From positions 264,774 to 328,773 of the forward strand of contig NZ_JBIUAG010000011.1 of assembly GCF_044547355.1 (NCBI RefSeq): 64,000 nt of DNA, read 5' to 3'. The DNA comes from Kutzneria sp044547355 (GTDB lineage: Bacteria; Actinomycetota; Actinomycetes; Mycobacteriales; Pseudonocardiaceae). The notes beneath the pieces are model-generated. The model had not been told where the DNA came from, did no database searches, and was given only the letters and a program-made list of their open reading frames with translations. Of this stretch, positions 17,758-25,502 are shown piece by piece. The position numbers were made by a program, and so were the translations under genes. How positions within the stretch are numbered: position 1 is the first letter of the stretch; each line of letters begins with the position of its first letter.

Positions 17758-17811
17758 GTCATGAAGGGCCCCTTCCTCACGGTGAACGCGAGGAAGGGGC
17801 CCTTCATGACG
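17758..17811 (-). terminator. Long hairpin terminator of the trypsin gene
   Basis: Arms of 20 bp pair perfectly (17758-17777 with 17791-17810; GAAGGGGCCCTTC is the recognisable core) around a 13-base loop. It lies 12 bp beyond the trypsin stop and upstream of the PBP-side intergenic region. Such arms without a T-run are usual terminators in high-GC actinomycetes. Confidence 0.7.
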
Positions 17812-17822
17812 GAAAAGCGGAG

Positions 17823-18566
17823 CTAGCCGGCGGCGACCGTCGACTTGACCCAGGAGGAGATGGACGACGAGCTGGCGTCGCCGTAGATGGACTTGGTCTT
17901 GCCGCAGGTGTCGGCGCCGGGGCCGTCCGCGCCGCGGCTGTCGGTGCCGACCAGCTGGCCGTTGACCACGGCGGGGCCGCCGGAGTCGCCGTAGCAGTCA
18001 CTGCCGGACACGGTGGTGGCGAAGCACAGTTCCACGCTGCCGACGATGCCGCCGCAGTTGCTGTCGGCCGAGACGGTGGTGGACAGCTGGCGCAGCGTCG
18101 AGCTCATGTCGCCGCAGCCGCGGGTCGGGCAGGTCTGGCCGAAGCCGTACAGGGTGACCTTGGCGCCGACCGCCGGCGAGGTGCTGGCGATCTGGATCGG
18201 CGTCTGGCTGACCGGGGCGGTCAGCTTGTAGAGCGAGAAGTCGTAGCCCCCGCCGTTGTACTTGGGGTTGGGGACCCACTTCGAGACCTTGGCCAGCGTC
18301 CCGCCGCTGTTGAGGCTCTTCGAGCCGATGCGGATCTGGGTGGCGCCTTCGCAGTGGCCGGCGGTGAGGACCCACTGGCTGGCCACGAGTTCGCCGCTAC
18401 ACCACATGCCGGAGCTGTCGCCGACGGCGGCGGCCCAGGACGGGGCGGTGGTGACGGTGGAGCCGCCGACGATGTTCGGCGTGCTGGCGGCTTGGGCCGG
18501 CACGGCGGCGAAGCCGAGCAGCGCCAACGCCATGGCGGCGACGGCAGAGAGCCTGCTGATCTTCAA
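17823..18566 (-). CDS. Secreted trypsin-like serine protease (S1)
   Basis: The 247-aa preproprotein has a signal peptide ending AQAAS and the mature chymotrypsin-fold N-terminus IVGGS. The catalytic triad is complete: TAGHC (His), YDFSLYKL (Asp) and GDSGGP (Ser), with paired cysteines around each. The specificity pocket aspartate in SGSDCYGDSGGP fits trypsin-like cleavage after Arg/Lys. A TTG start at 18564-18566, with GGAGG eight bases upstream, is chosen; the much longer open frame has no ribosome site or signal. A strong hairpin terminator follows. Confidence 0.9.
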   Translation of the reverse strand: MKISRLSAVAAMALALLGFAAVPAQAASTPNIVGGSTVTTAPSWAAAVGDSSGMWCSGELVASQWVLTAGHCEGATQIRIGSKSLNSGGTLAKVSKWVPNPKYNGGGYDFSLYKLTAPVSQTPIQIASTSPAVGAKVTLYGFGQTCPTRGCGDMSSTLRQLSTTVSADSNCGGIVGSVELCFATTVSGSDCYGDSGGPAVVNGQLVGTDSRGADGPGADTCGKTKSIYGDASSSSISSWVKSTVAAG

Positions 18567-18729
18567 GGGGCACGCCTCCAGGGACCGGTGGCGCCGGGCT
18601 GGAGTGTCAGGGTTCCCGTGCGCCACAAGCGGATGGTGCGCCCAACGTAGGATGCCTCGGCTCTTCCCGGGCAGAGCCGAAAGTCGGGTAATTCGGACGA
18701 ACTCGGTTACCGGATGGCGGCGACCGCCG

Positions 18730-19185
18730 TCAACCCGCCGAACGTCCGTCCCAGGACCAGCGGGGCATGGCCGCCCCGGCCGGCACCACGCTGTCCTTCG
18801 GCGCGTACACCAGCACATCGGCCACGGCCCACTCCATGTAGGCCCGCATCGCCGCCCGGAACTCCGGGTCCGCCGGCAGCTTGGCGTCGTCCATGGCGGC
18901 GACGAAGCACGCGACGAACCGGCGGCCGAGGTCGTCCATGTCGCCGTTGTGGGCGTGCATCAGCAGCACCCCGGAATGGCCGTCGGCGATCGCCGAGTAC
19001 CCGGCCGGGCCGCCGAGCACCTCCGCCCAGTAGGCGGCCAGTCGCTCCACGTGTCGCGGATGCTGGTCCGGGTGGGAGAAGGGATGGTTGAGCTCGGGGT
19101 CGGCCAGGCAGCGCCGGTGGTGCGCGGCGGCCAGCGCCAGAATGGCCGGCTCGCCGCCGGCGAACTCGTACAGGCTCGTGCGCAT
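18730..19185 (-). CDS. Group II truncated haemoglobin-like protein
   Basis: The 151-aa protein has the truncated-globin pattern: FSHPDQHPRHVERLAAYW in the B-E helix region, a GG loop, the proximal-histidine segment LLMHAHNG near residue 77, and a C-terminal FRAAMRAYMEWAV helix. Family members bind O2 or NO in the cytoplasm, often in detoxification. It stands alone, divergent from the TetR gene that follows. Confidence 0.75.
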   Translation of the reverse strand: MRTSLYEFAGGEPAILALAAAHHRRCLADPELNHPFSHPDQHPRHVERLAAYWAEVLGGPAGYSAIADGHSGVLLMHAHNGDMDDLGRRFVACFVAAMDDAKLPADPEFRAAMRAYMEWAVADVLVYAPKDSVVPAGAAMPRWSWDGRSAG

Positions 19186-19355
19186 TCCCTCAGCGTGGCA
19201 CAGCCGCTAGAGTCCTGAGTCCCGAATGGACGACGTCGTCCGCGCCGGCCGGCCCGGGTGTATCGGTACACCGGGTCACTTTCGACGAATTCGACCCACG
19301 ACGAGGGCTGCGCGTGTGGTTGCATCTGTTCCTCACCACCGAAAGGGATCGCGGG

Positions 19356-19976
19356 ATGCCCATCCAGCAGCGGCGTGCGGTGCTCTCCCCGACCGAGGCG
19401 GAGATCATGCGCCGCGGCCTGGACGCGTTCGCCGAGCTGGGTTACGAGGCGACTTCGGTGCGGGAGCTGGGCAATCGCCTCGGCGTCAGCCACAATTTCG
19501 TCAACGACCGCTACGGCTCCAAGGGCGCGTTCTGGCACGCCGTGGTCGACTTCGCGCTGGCCGACGCCCGCCGGCAGCTGGATCCCGTGCTGACCAAGCA
19601 CTTCGAGGATCCGGCCGAACGGCTGGCCTGCATCGTGCGGCGCTTCTACCAGATCGCCGTGCGCAGTCCCCAGCTGTCGTGGCTGATGGCGTATGAAGGG
19701 ACACGGGATTCGGCCCGACTGGACTATCTGCACCAACGGTTTCTCACCCCGGTGCTCCTGTTGTGCGAACCGTCGATAGCGCAACTGGTGGCGGCCGACC
19801 GGATGCGGCCGGTGCCGCTGTTCCAGTTGTACGCCCTGGTCACCGGGCCGATCTCGACCCTGACCCAGGGGCCGCTGGCGCGGCGGTTCGGTGAGCTGCC
19901 GGTGAGCGAGCGGGAACTCACCGCGACCGCGGATTCGTTGGCCACAATGGTGATGGCGGGTCTGCTGCGCGAGTGA
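19356..19976 (+). CDS. TetR family transcriptional regulator
   Basis: This 206-aa regulator has an N-terminal helix-turn-helix (SVRELGNRLGVSHNFVNDRYGSK compressed around residues 30-52, with Asn-Asp replacing the usual Tyr-Tyr/Asn-His) and a C-terminal ligand domain of the type often found near acyl-CoA genes. ATG at 19356 is chosen for GAAAGGGA upstream; a 14-residue N-terminal extension is possible from 19314. It is 33 bp upstream of the LpxA gene on the same strand and is the obvious candidate to regulate it. Confidence 0.85.
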   Translation: MPIQQRRAVLSPTEAEIMRRGLDAFAELGYEATSVRELGNRLGVSHNFVNDRYGSKGAFWHAVVDFALADARRQLDPVLTKHFEDPAERLACIVRRFYQIAVRSPQLSWLMAYEGTRDSARLDYLHQRFLTPVLLLCEPSIAQLVAADRMRPVPLFQLYALVTGPISTLTQGPLARRFGELPVSERELTATADSLATMVMAGLLRE

Positions 19977-20009
19977 TCGTGGGATGATGGCCCCGTTGGG
20001 GGTGGGGTC

Positions 20010-20723
20010 TTGGTTCAGGTTCATCCGTCGGCGGTCGTCTCGCCCGAGGCCGAACTGGCCGACGATGTGGTCATCGGTCCTTACGCCGTGGTGCACGGCT
20101 GTGTGCGGCTGGCTGCGGGTGTGCGGGTGGACTCGCATGCCGTGCTGGGCGGGGATCCGCAGGACCTGACCTTCGGCGGCGGGCCAACCGGCGTGGAGAT
20201 CGGGGCGGACACGGTGATCCGCGAGGCGGCCATCGTGCACCGGTCGACCAGCGGCGTGCCGACCAGGATCGGCGCCGGCTGCCTGATCATGGGGCAGGTG
20301 CACGTGGCGCACGACTGCCAGATCGGCGACGGCGTGATCGTGTCGCAGGCCGTCGGCCTGGCCGGGCACGTGGTGATCGACGACGGGGCGGTGATCGGCG
20401 GCATGTGCGGGGTGCACCAGCACGTGCGGATCGGCCGGCAGGCCGTGGTCGGCGCGATGTCCAAGGTGACGCGGGACGTGCTGCCGTTCTGCGGTGTTGA
20501 CGGCAATCCGGCCACCCACCGGGCGCTGAACGTGGTGGGGCTGCGGCGATCCGGCATGCCGCCGGCCGAGTACCACGAGTTACGGCGGGTCTTCGACCTG
20601 TTACGCGACGGGCACGACCTGGACTCGTGGACCAACGGCCCGGTGGCGCAGCTGGTCGAGTTCCTGGCCGGGCCGTCCCGCCGCGGCATCAGCCCGTTCC
20701 GGCACGGGCGGGAGGTCGTCTGA
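20010..20723 (+). CDS. lpxA: LpxA-type acyltransferase (left-handed beta-helix)
   Basis: The 237-aa protein aligns closely with UDP-GlcNAc O-acyltransferase LpxA. HPSAVVSPEAEL and further hexapeptide repeats form the beta-helix; GDPQDLTF, VEIGADTVIREAAIVHRST and VHVAHDCQIGD (catalytic His) follow. The helical C-terminus starts after GNPAT, with GLRRSGM. In diderms the enzyme transfers a hydroxyacyl chain from ACP to UDP-GlcNAc to start lipid A. No lipid A is known from actinomycetes, so the acyl acceptor here is open. The start is TTG (20010-20012) behind GGTGGGG. It contains two TTA codons (20580 and 20601), rare at this GC content. The stop overlaps the ATG of an LpxD-like remnant. Confidence 0.85.
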   Translation: MVQVHPSAVVSPEAELADDVVIGPYAVVHGCVRLAAGVRVDSHAVLGGDPQDLTFGGGPTGVEIGADTVIREAAIVHRSTSGVPTRIGAGCLIMGQVHVAHDCQIGDGVIVSQAVGLAGHVVIDDGAVIGGMCGVHQHVRIGRQAVVGAMSKVTRDVLPFCGVDGNPATHRALNVVGLRRSGMPPAEYHELRRVFDLLRDGHDLDSWTNGPVAQLVEFLAGPSRRGISPFRHGREVV

Positions 20724-21026
20724 TGCCGTGGACGTTGGGGGAGTTGGCGTCCGTTCTCGACGCCGTCGAGGTGTCGTGCCCGGACTTTGTTGGAGCGGCC
20801 GGCGCCGGCCGATTCCGAGGACCCGGCCGGATTGGCCTTCTGTTCGAATAATCGATATTTGAAACAGGCTTTGTCGCACGGCGTCGGCGCGCTCATTCTG
20901 CCGCCCGGATCGGCCGCCGACCGTCCCTATCTGCGGTGTGCCGATCCGCGTCTGGCGTTCGCCCGACTGGGCGGTCATACCGACGCGGTGCGGTCGGCGG
21001 CGCTGCTGTCGGCTTCGTGCCGTTGA
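20723..21026 (+). pseudogene. Frameshifted, truncated LpxD-like N-terminal domain
   Basis: The ATG at 20723 overlaps the lpxA stop. The first frame reads MPWTLGELASVLDAVEV, like the start of LpxD's uridine-binding domain. After about 20 codons the homology jumps to another frame: DSEDPAGLAFCSNNRYLKQ, ALILPP, then DPRLAFARLGG, which matches the LpxD pattern (LSF-x-xN-x-KY, VVxPP, NPRLAFARL). The beta-helix acyltransferase domain is missing. The remnant runs into the 3' end of the convergent monooxygenase gene, so a deletion or rearrangement removed the rest. It implies an ancestral lpxA-lpxD operon. Confidence 0.65.
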
Positions 21027-22464
21027 CCAGCCGGGCCAGCACCTTCGGCGTCACCTCCGCGTAGGCCGCGGGATCGACCGGGTTCAGCCAGTGCGACGCC
21101 CGCGTCAGTGCCGAGATGTTGGCGTCCAGGTCGCCCAGCACCTCGTCCACGTTGTGCATCGAGAACGGGATGATCTTGGCGCCCCGGCAGTGGTGGGTGT
21201 CGGTGGCGACGTCCATGAACGCCAGCTGATCCCGGATCGCCTGGCGCATCTGGGAATCCGACGGCAGGTCGACCGCGCCGGCCAGGTCGGCGGCGATCCA
21301 CACGGCGGCCATCTCGGCGTTGAGCGGGCTGAAGAACGACGAGTTGTAGCCGTTGAAGTACAGGCCCGGCGCCGAGACCGGCCGGATCTGCCGGTACAGC
21401 ATGAAGTTGCCGCGCTCGTCCAGCAGCTCCCGCTGCACGCTCTCGGGCAGGAACGGCACGCCCTGGCGGAAACCGGTGGCACAGACCACGAGATCGGCCG
21501 GCAGCACCGTGCCGTCGCTCAGCTCGGCCCGCGGCGACTTTCCGCCGAGCAGCCGGGTGATGGTCGTGTCCCGGCGCACGGTGATCGAGCCGTCGGCCAC
21601 GCCCTCGAAGAATCCCTCGGTGGCCAGGCCGATCGCGCCCTTGACGATGTCCTCCATACGCCCGGGCGGCACCAGCCCCAGCCCGGCCAACCCGAACTGC
21701 CGCACCGACACCGAGCCGACCGAGTTGAGCATCCGCCGCCGCAGGCCGTTGCCGGGGCCGTGCAGGAAACGCTCCACTCCGCGCGGCCGCAGATACCGGA
21801 ACAGGGCCTCGCCCATCCTGGTCAGCAGCAACATCTTGAAGTTCACCCTGCCGGCGATCAGCCGCGGCACCTTCCACAGCATCTGCCGGGCGATCACGTC
21901 GGTGCTGGCCGCGACCTCGCCGATCGCGACGGTCACGTCGCAGGCCGACTTGCCGTAGCCCACGACCAGCACGTGCTTGCCCCGCGCGTCCTCGATGTCG
22001 TGGAACTCCGTGCCGGCACAGAGCTTTCCGCCGGCCTCGGTGAACTCGGCCAGCCCCGGATAGTCGGGCACGGCCGGCTCGCAGAACACGCCGTTGGCCA
22101 CCACGACCCGGTCGAACAGCTCGCCGTCGACCAGCCAGCGGCCGGCCGCCGGCTCCGCGGCCACCACCTCGGTGTCCAATCGGAACAGTCCGTCGACGCC
22201 GAATCTCTCGGCGTAGGCGGCGAAGTAGCGCTGCACCTGCTCGCCGTCCGGCCACTGCGGATAGTCGGCCGGCATGGGGAAGTCCGACAGCGAGTACTGT
22301 GCCTTCGGGCTCTGGGTGGTGACGCCCGGGTAGCGGCGGCTGCGGCTCCACACCCCGCCCAGGTCCGGCGCCTTGTCGTAGCCCACGACCTCGTGTCCGG
22401 CCTGCGTCAGCACCTTGGCGGTGGCCAGCCCGGCGACGCCGGCCCCGATGACCGCGACACGCAT
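20893..22464 (-). CDS. Flavin-containing monooxygenase (CzcO/FMO type)
   Basis: The 523-aa enzyme has an N-terminal FAD-binding GxGxxG (GAGVAGLATA, residues 7-16), a glycine motif LGGVWSRSRRYPG, an FMO-like segment GTEFHDIEDARGK, and a second Rossmann motif VVGYGKSACD near residue 170 for NADPH. FMO and Baeyer-Villiger-type enzymes insert oxygen into N, S or carbonyl substrates; the substrate is unknown. The last 40 residues (TAAPPTAP onward, rich in R and D) lie antisense to the LpxD remnant and look like read-through into foreign sequence, so the native stop was probably lost. The cupin gene lies 2 bp upstream in the same operon. Confidence 0.82.
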   Translation of the reverse strand: MRVAVIGAGVAGLATAKVLTQAGHEVVGYDKAPDLGGVWSRSRRYPGVTTQSPKAQYSLSDFPMPADYPQWPDGEQVQRYFAAYAERFGVDGLFRLDTEVVAAEPAAGRWLVDGELFDRVVVANGVFCEPAVPDYPGLAEFTEAGGKLCAGTEFHDIEDARGKHVLVVGYGKSACDVTVAIGEVAASTDVIARQMLWKVPRLIAGRVNFKMLLLTRMGEALFRYLRPRGVERFLHGPGNGLRRRMLNSVGSVSVRQFGLAGLGLVPPGRMEDIVKGAIGLATEGFFEGVADGSITVRRDTTITRLLGGKSPRAELSDGTVLPADLVVCATGFRQGVPFLPESVQRELLDERGNFMLYRQIRPVSAPGLYFNGYNSSFFSPLNAEMAAVWIAADLAGAVDLPSDSQMRQAIRDQLAFMDVATDTHHCRGAKIIPFSMHNVDEVLGDLDANISALTRASHWLNPVDPAAYAEVTPKVLARLVNGTKPTAAPPTAPRRYDRPVGRTPDADRHTADRDGRRPIRAAE

Positions 22465-22466
22465 GG

Positions 22467-22928
22467 TCAGCCCGCCTCGGGCAGCTGGAGCACGATGCCG
22501 AAGTCGGCCATGACGCCCTTGAGCACGGCGATGTCCTTCGGTCCCGGCGGCAGGTCGGCCAGCGCCTGGTAGTAGTCCTCCAGCCCGGCCGGCGAGACCA
22601 CGGAGACCACCCGCGCCTCGGCCCTGGCCGAGTTGCGGAACGTGTGCACCACATCGCGCGGCAGGAACAGGTAGTCGCCCGGCTCCAGCACGAAGTCCTG
22701 GCCGCCGAGCATCACGTCCAGCCGGCCGGCCAGGCAGACGAACGACTCGTCCTCGCGGGTGTGCAGGTGCGGCGGCGGGCCGCTGGTCTCGCCGGGGACC
22801 GCGTACTCGAACAGGGAGTACGCGCCCCGGGTGGAGTCGCCATTGGTCTTCATCGTGATGCCGAGGCCGATGGCCGGGATCTGCCGTCCCTGCCGGTTCG
22901 TGAGCATGTAGCCGCCGCCGAGAGACAC
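22467..22928 (-). CDS. Cupin domain protein
   Basis: The 153-aa single-domain cupin has motif 1 G-PPPHLHTREDESFVCLAG and motif 2 GDYLFLPRDVVHTF, with the metal-binding His, His, Glu and His in place. Such proteins are small dioxygenases, isomerases or sensors. GTG at 22926-22928 is chosen because AAGGAGG lies five bases upstream. It is followed after 2 bp by the monooxygenase, so the two likely act on the same compound. Confidence 0.8.
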   Translation of the reverse strand: MSLGGGYMLTNRQGRQIPAIGLGITMKTNGDSTRGAYSLFEYAVPGETSGPPPHLHTREDESFVCLAGRLDVMLGGQDFVLEPGDYLFLPRDVVHTFRNSARAEARVVSVVSPAGLEDYYQALADLPPGPKDIAVLKGVMADFGIVLQLPEAG

Positions 22929-22998
22929 CGCCGCCTCCTTCTGTGTGGGATCCTCAGCCTGGCTTCGGGGACGGGCCCGGCACAATCACGGGTCCCGC

Positions 22999-23754
22999 TC
23001 AGTGGGACTTGGCGTACGCCCGGGAGGCCGCCGCGGCGGCCAGCCGGACCGCCGGCCCGATCCGGTCGGCCCGCACCAGCTTGCTCGGGCCGGTCACCGA
23101 CATCGCCGCCACCACCTCGCCGAGCGGCCCGAACACCGGCGCGGCCACGCAGCTCACGCCGATCACGCCCTCCTCGCGGTCGACCGCCCAGCCCTGGTCC
23201 GGCACCGCCGTCAGCTCCCGCATCACCGCCACCGGGTTGGTCAGCGTGCGCGGCGTGCGGGCCGGCAGGCCGGCGGCCAGCACCTTCTGCACGACCGCGG
23301 GGTCGGAGTAGGCCAGGATGGCCCGGCCCAGCCCCGAGCAGTAGGCCGGCACCGCCCCGCCGACCTGCTCCAGCATCGGCATCGGCCGGTGCCCGGTGAT
23401 CTTCTCCACCACCAGGATCTGGGTCCCGTCCAGCACTCCGAGCTGCACGGTGGTGCGGGTGGCGTGGTGCAGGTCCTGGAGGAACGGCAGCACCGACTCG
23501 CGCAGCTCGTGCCGGATCGGGGCCAGGCTGGAGATCTCGAACAGCCGGTTGCCCACCCGGTAGCGGTCGCGGGGCTTGTCCAGCCAGCCGAGCCGGATCA
23601 TCTTGTCGGCGGTCCGGTGCACGGTCGAGCGCGGCAGCCCGGACCGCTCGACCAGGCCGGCCAGCGTCAGCTCGCGGTGCCCGGCGTCGAACGCGCCCAG
23701 GATCGCCGCGGCGCGGTCGAGGCCGCCCATGCCATCCCGCTCAGCGGGACTCAT
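22999..23754 (-). CDS. IclR family transcriptional regulator
   Basis: The 251-aa protein has an N-terminal winged helix (LTLAGLVERSGLPRSTVHRTADKM, residues about 28-50) and the IclR effector domain (VEKITGHRPM, AYCSGLGRAILAY, then CVAAPVF). MhpR and PcaR are relatives that control aromatic catabolism. It is divergent from the meta-cleavage operon starting at 23820 and sits upstream of the cupin and monooxygenase genes on its own strand, so it may control both sides. Confidence 0.88.
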   Translation of the reverse strand: MSPAERDGMGGLDRAAAILGAFDAGHRELTLAGLVERSGLPRSTVHRTADKMIRLGWLDKPRDRYRVGNRLFEISSLAPIRHELRESVLPFLQDLHHATRTTVQLGVLDGTQILVVEKITGHRPMPMLEQVGGAVPAYCSGLGRAILAYSDPAVVQKVLAAGLPARTPRTLTNPVAVMRELTAVPDQGWAVDREEGVIGVSCVAAPVFGPLGEVVAAMSVTGPSKLVRADRIGPAVRLAAAAASRAYAKSH

Positions 23755-23819
23755 CGTTGTCCTGCCCGGTTCATGACGGCCAGGCTAGCGCCGACCGCAC
23801 CGACCGGGGGAGGCCGACA

Positions 23820-24130
23820 TCAGCACACGAACCGCACTGGTCGGTGGCGGGGCCACCGGCATCGGCCACGCCACCGCCGCCCACCTGCTGCGCCAGGGCC
23901 ACGGCGTCGTCCTGACCGGTCGGCGGACCTCGGTGCTGGCCGCGCGGGCGGCGGCCAGCGGGTCGACGCTGGCCGAGGTGGCCGCCCGCGACGCCATGAG
24001 CGTGCCGGCCTGGCGGCCGGCGACCGCCGACGAGATCGGGGCCACGGTGGCGTTCCTGGCTTCTCGGGCGGCGAGTTACGTGAACGGGACCGTGCTCACG
24101 GTCGACGGCGGCAGGACGGAGACGATCTGA
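23820..24130 (+). pseudogene. Short-chain dehydrogenase remnant, start codon lost and internally deleted
   Basis: One open frame reads TALVGGGATGIGHATA (SDR cofactor-binding start), then GVVLTGRR, then jumps to the C-terminal pattern RPATADEIGATVAFLAS and YVNGTVLTVDGG. About 130 residues holding the catalytic Ser-Tyr-Lys centre are missing. A good ribosome site (GGGGGAGG at 23807-23814) is followed five bases later by ATC, where an ATG would be expected. The stop overlaps the start of the cupin gene, so the remnant still heads the operon. The lost dehydrogenase presumably belonged to the aromatic pathway. Confidence 0.7.
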
Positions 24131-24633
24131 TGGCCCAGTCCGGACCGGACTTCAGCATGGCCGAGTTCCTCGGCGCGATCAGCGACAGCGTGCGGCCCAG
24201 CCCGGCGCGGCCGGTCGTCGTGCGGGCCGCCGAGCTGGAACGGCTGCCGGCCGACCAGGTGCACAACCCGACCACGCTGTCCATCGCCGGCCGGCTGCCG
24301 ACCGTGTCGTTCGAGATCTTCCGGCAGACCATTCCGCCCGGCCTGAGCTCGGACATGCAGCGCCACCACCACGAGACCGTGCACTACGTGATCTCCGGGA
24401 CCGGGCACAGCGAGGTCGAGGACGAGACCGAGTCCTGGGCGACCGGTGACTTCGTCTACACGCCGCCGTGGACCTGGCACCGCCACTACAACGACTCGGC
24501 CGAGCAGCCGGTCGAGTTCCTGACCATCGAGAACTCCCGGCTGCTCGGCCTGCTCGGCGTCGGCCGGCGGCAGAGCGCCGGGCTGGCCACCATGGCCGAG
24601 GCACGGGCCGAGTACGGGGAGGAGAAGCCGTGA
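24130..24633 (+). CDS. Cupin domain protein in meta-cleavage operon
   Basis: The 167-aa protein has a cupin fold with motif 1 HHHETVHYVISGTGHSEVED and motif 2 GDFVYTPPWTWHRHYN, resembling one half of a gentisate 1,2-dioxygenase-like bicupin. The metal ligands are present. ATG at 24130 overlaps the SDR remnant stop, and the stop overlaps the next gene (GTGA), so it is in the operon with the C-C hydrolase and extradiol dioxygenase. Its reaction is not certain. Confidence 0.75.
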   Translation: MAQSGPDFSMAEFLGAISDSVRPSPARPVVVRAAELERLPADQVHNPTTLSIAGRLPTVSFEIFRQTIPPGLSSDMQRHHHETVHYVISGTGHSEVEDETESWATGDFVYTPPWTWHRHYNDSAEQPVEFLTIENSRLLGLLGVGRRQSAGLATMAEARAEYGEEKP

Positions 24634-25502
24634 AAGCGTTGCCGGAGCATATCTCCATCTGGGATGAACTGTCCGATGTGGACCACGAATTGCGGCACGT
24701 GGACGTGCGGGGCGTGCGCACCCGGGTGCTGCGCGCCGGCGCCGGGCCGGATCTGGTGCTGCTGCACGGAACCGGCGGCCACCTGGAGGCGTACGCGCGG
24801 GACATCGCCGGCCTGGCCGAGCATTTCCGCGTCACCGCGTACGACATGGTCGGCCACGGCTGGTCCGATCTGCCCGACCGCCACTACACGATCGACGTGC
24901 TGTCCGAGCACCTGCTGGACCTGCTCGACGCCCTGGGCATCGAATCCGCCCACCTGTCCGGGGAATCCCTCGGCGGCTGGGTCGCCGCGTGGACCGCCGC
25001 GCACGCCCCGGGGCGGGTCGACCGGCTGGTGCTCAACACTCCCGGCAACATCGCCAACAAGCCCGAGGTCATGGCCCGGCTGCGGGACAGCACCATGGCC
25101 GCGGTCGCCGACCCGTCCGACGCGACCGTGCGGCCCCGGGTGGAGTTCCTGTTCCACCACAAGGAGATGGTCACCGACGAGCTCGTGCTGCTGCGCCGCA
25201 AGGTCTATGGCCGGGACGGCTTCACCCGGGCCATCGCCAACACCCTGGTGTTGCAGGATCCGGTGGTGCGCGCCGACTTCGCGTGGGAACCGGCCTGGGT
25301 AGGCAAGATCACGGCGCCCACCCTGCTGCTGTGGACCGACCACGACCCCACCGGCGGTCTCGACGAGGCCGCGCTGCTGCTGGAATGGCTGCCCGACGCC
25401 CGCCTGCACGTGATCAACGACGCCGGCCACTGGCCGCAGTGGGAGAAGGTCTCTGAGTATCTGGCCGTGCACAACGACTTTCTGTTGGGGGACAGCGCAT
25501 GA
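24630..25502 (+). CDS. Meta-cleavage C-C bond hydrolase (alpha/beta, MhpC/BphD-like)
   Basis: The 290-aa enzyme shows HGTGGHLEAYARDI (oxyanion region typical of this group), YDMVGHGWSD, the nucleophile elbow GESLGGW near residue 112, the acid in LLWTDHDPTGG and the final NDAGHWPQWE histidine. The family hydrolyses the ring-fission product of extradiol dioxygenases to a dienoate and an acid. A GTG start at 24630 follows GGGGAGGAG and overlaps the cupin stop; the end overlaps the dioxygenase start by 4 bp. The order hydrolase-dioxygenase supports the role. Confidence 0.85.
   Translation: MKALPEHISIWDELSDVDHELRHVDVRGVRTRVLRAGAGPDLVLLHGTGGHLEAYARDIAGLAEHFRVTAYDMVGHGWSDLPDRHYTIDVLSEHLLDLLDALGIESAHLSGESLGGWVAAWTAAHAPGRVDRLVLNTPGNIANKPEVMARLRDSTMAAVADPSDATVRPRVEFLFHHKEMVTDELVLLRRKVYGRDGFTRAIANTLVLQDPVVRADFAWEPAWVGKITAPTLLLWTDHDPTGGLDEAALLLEWLPDARLHVINDAGHWPQWEKVSEYLAVHNDFLLGDSA

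Noticed and set aside
17758..17811. Mobile-element end (MITE)
   Set aside because: No target duplication or second copy seen; position just after the trypsin stop fits a terminator.
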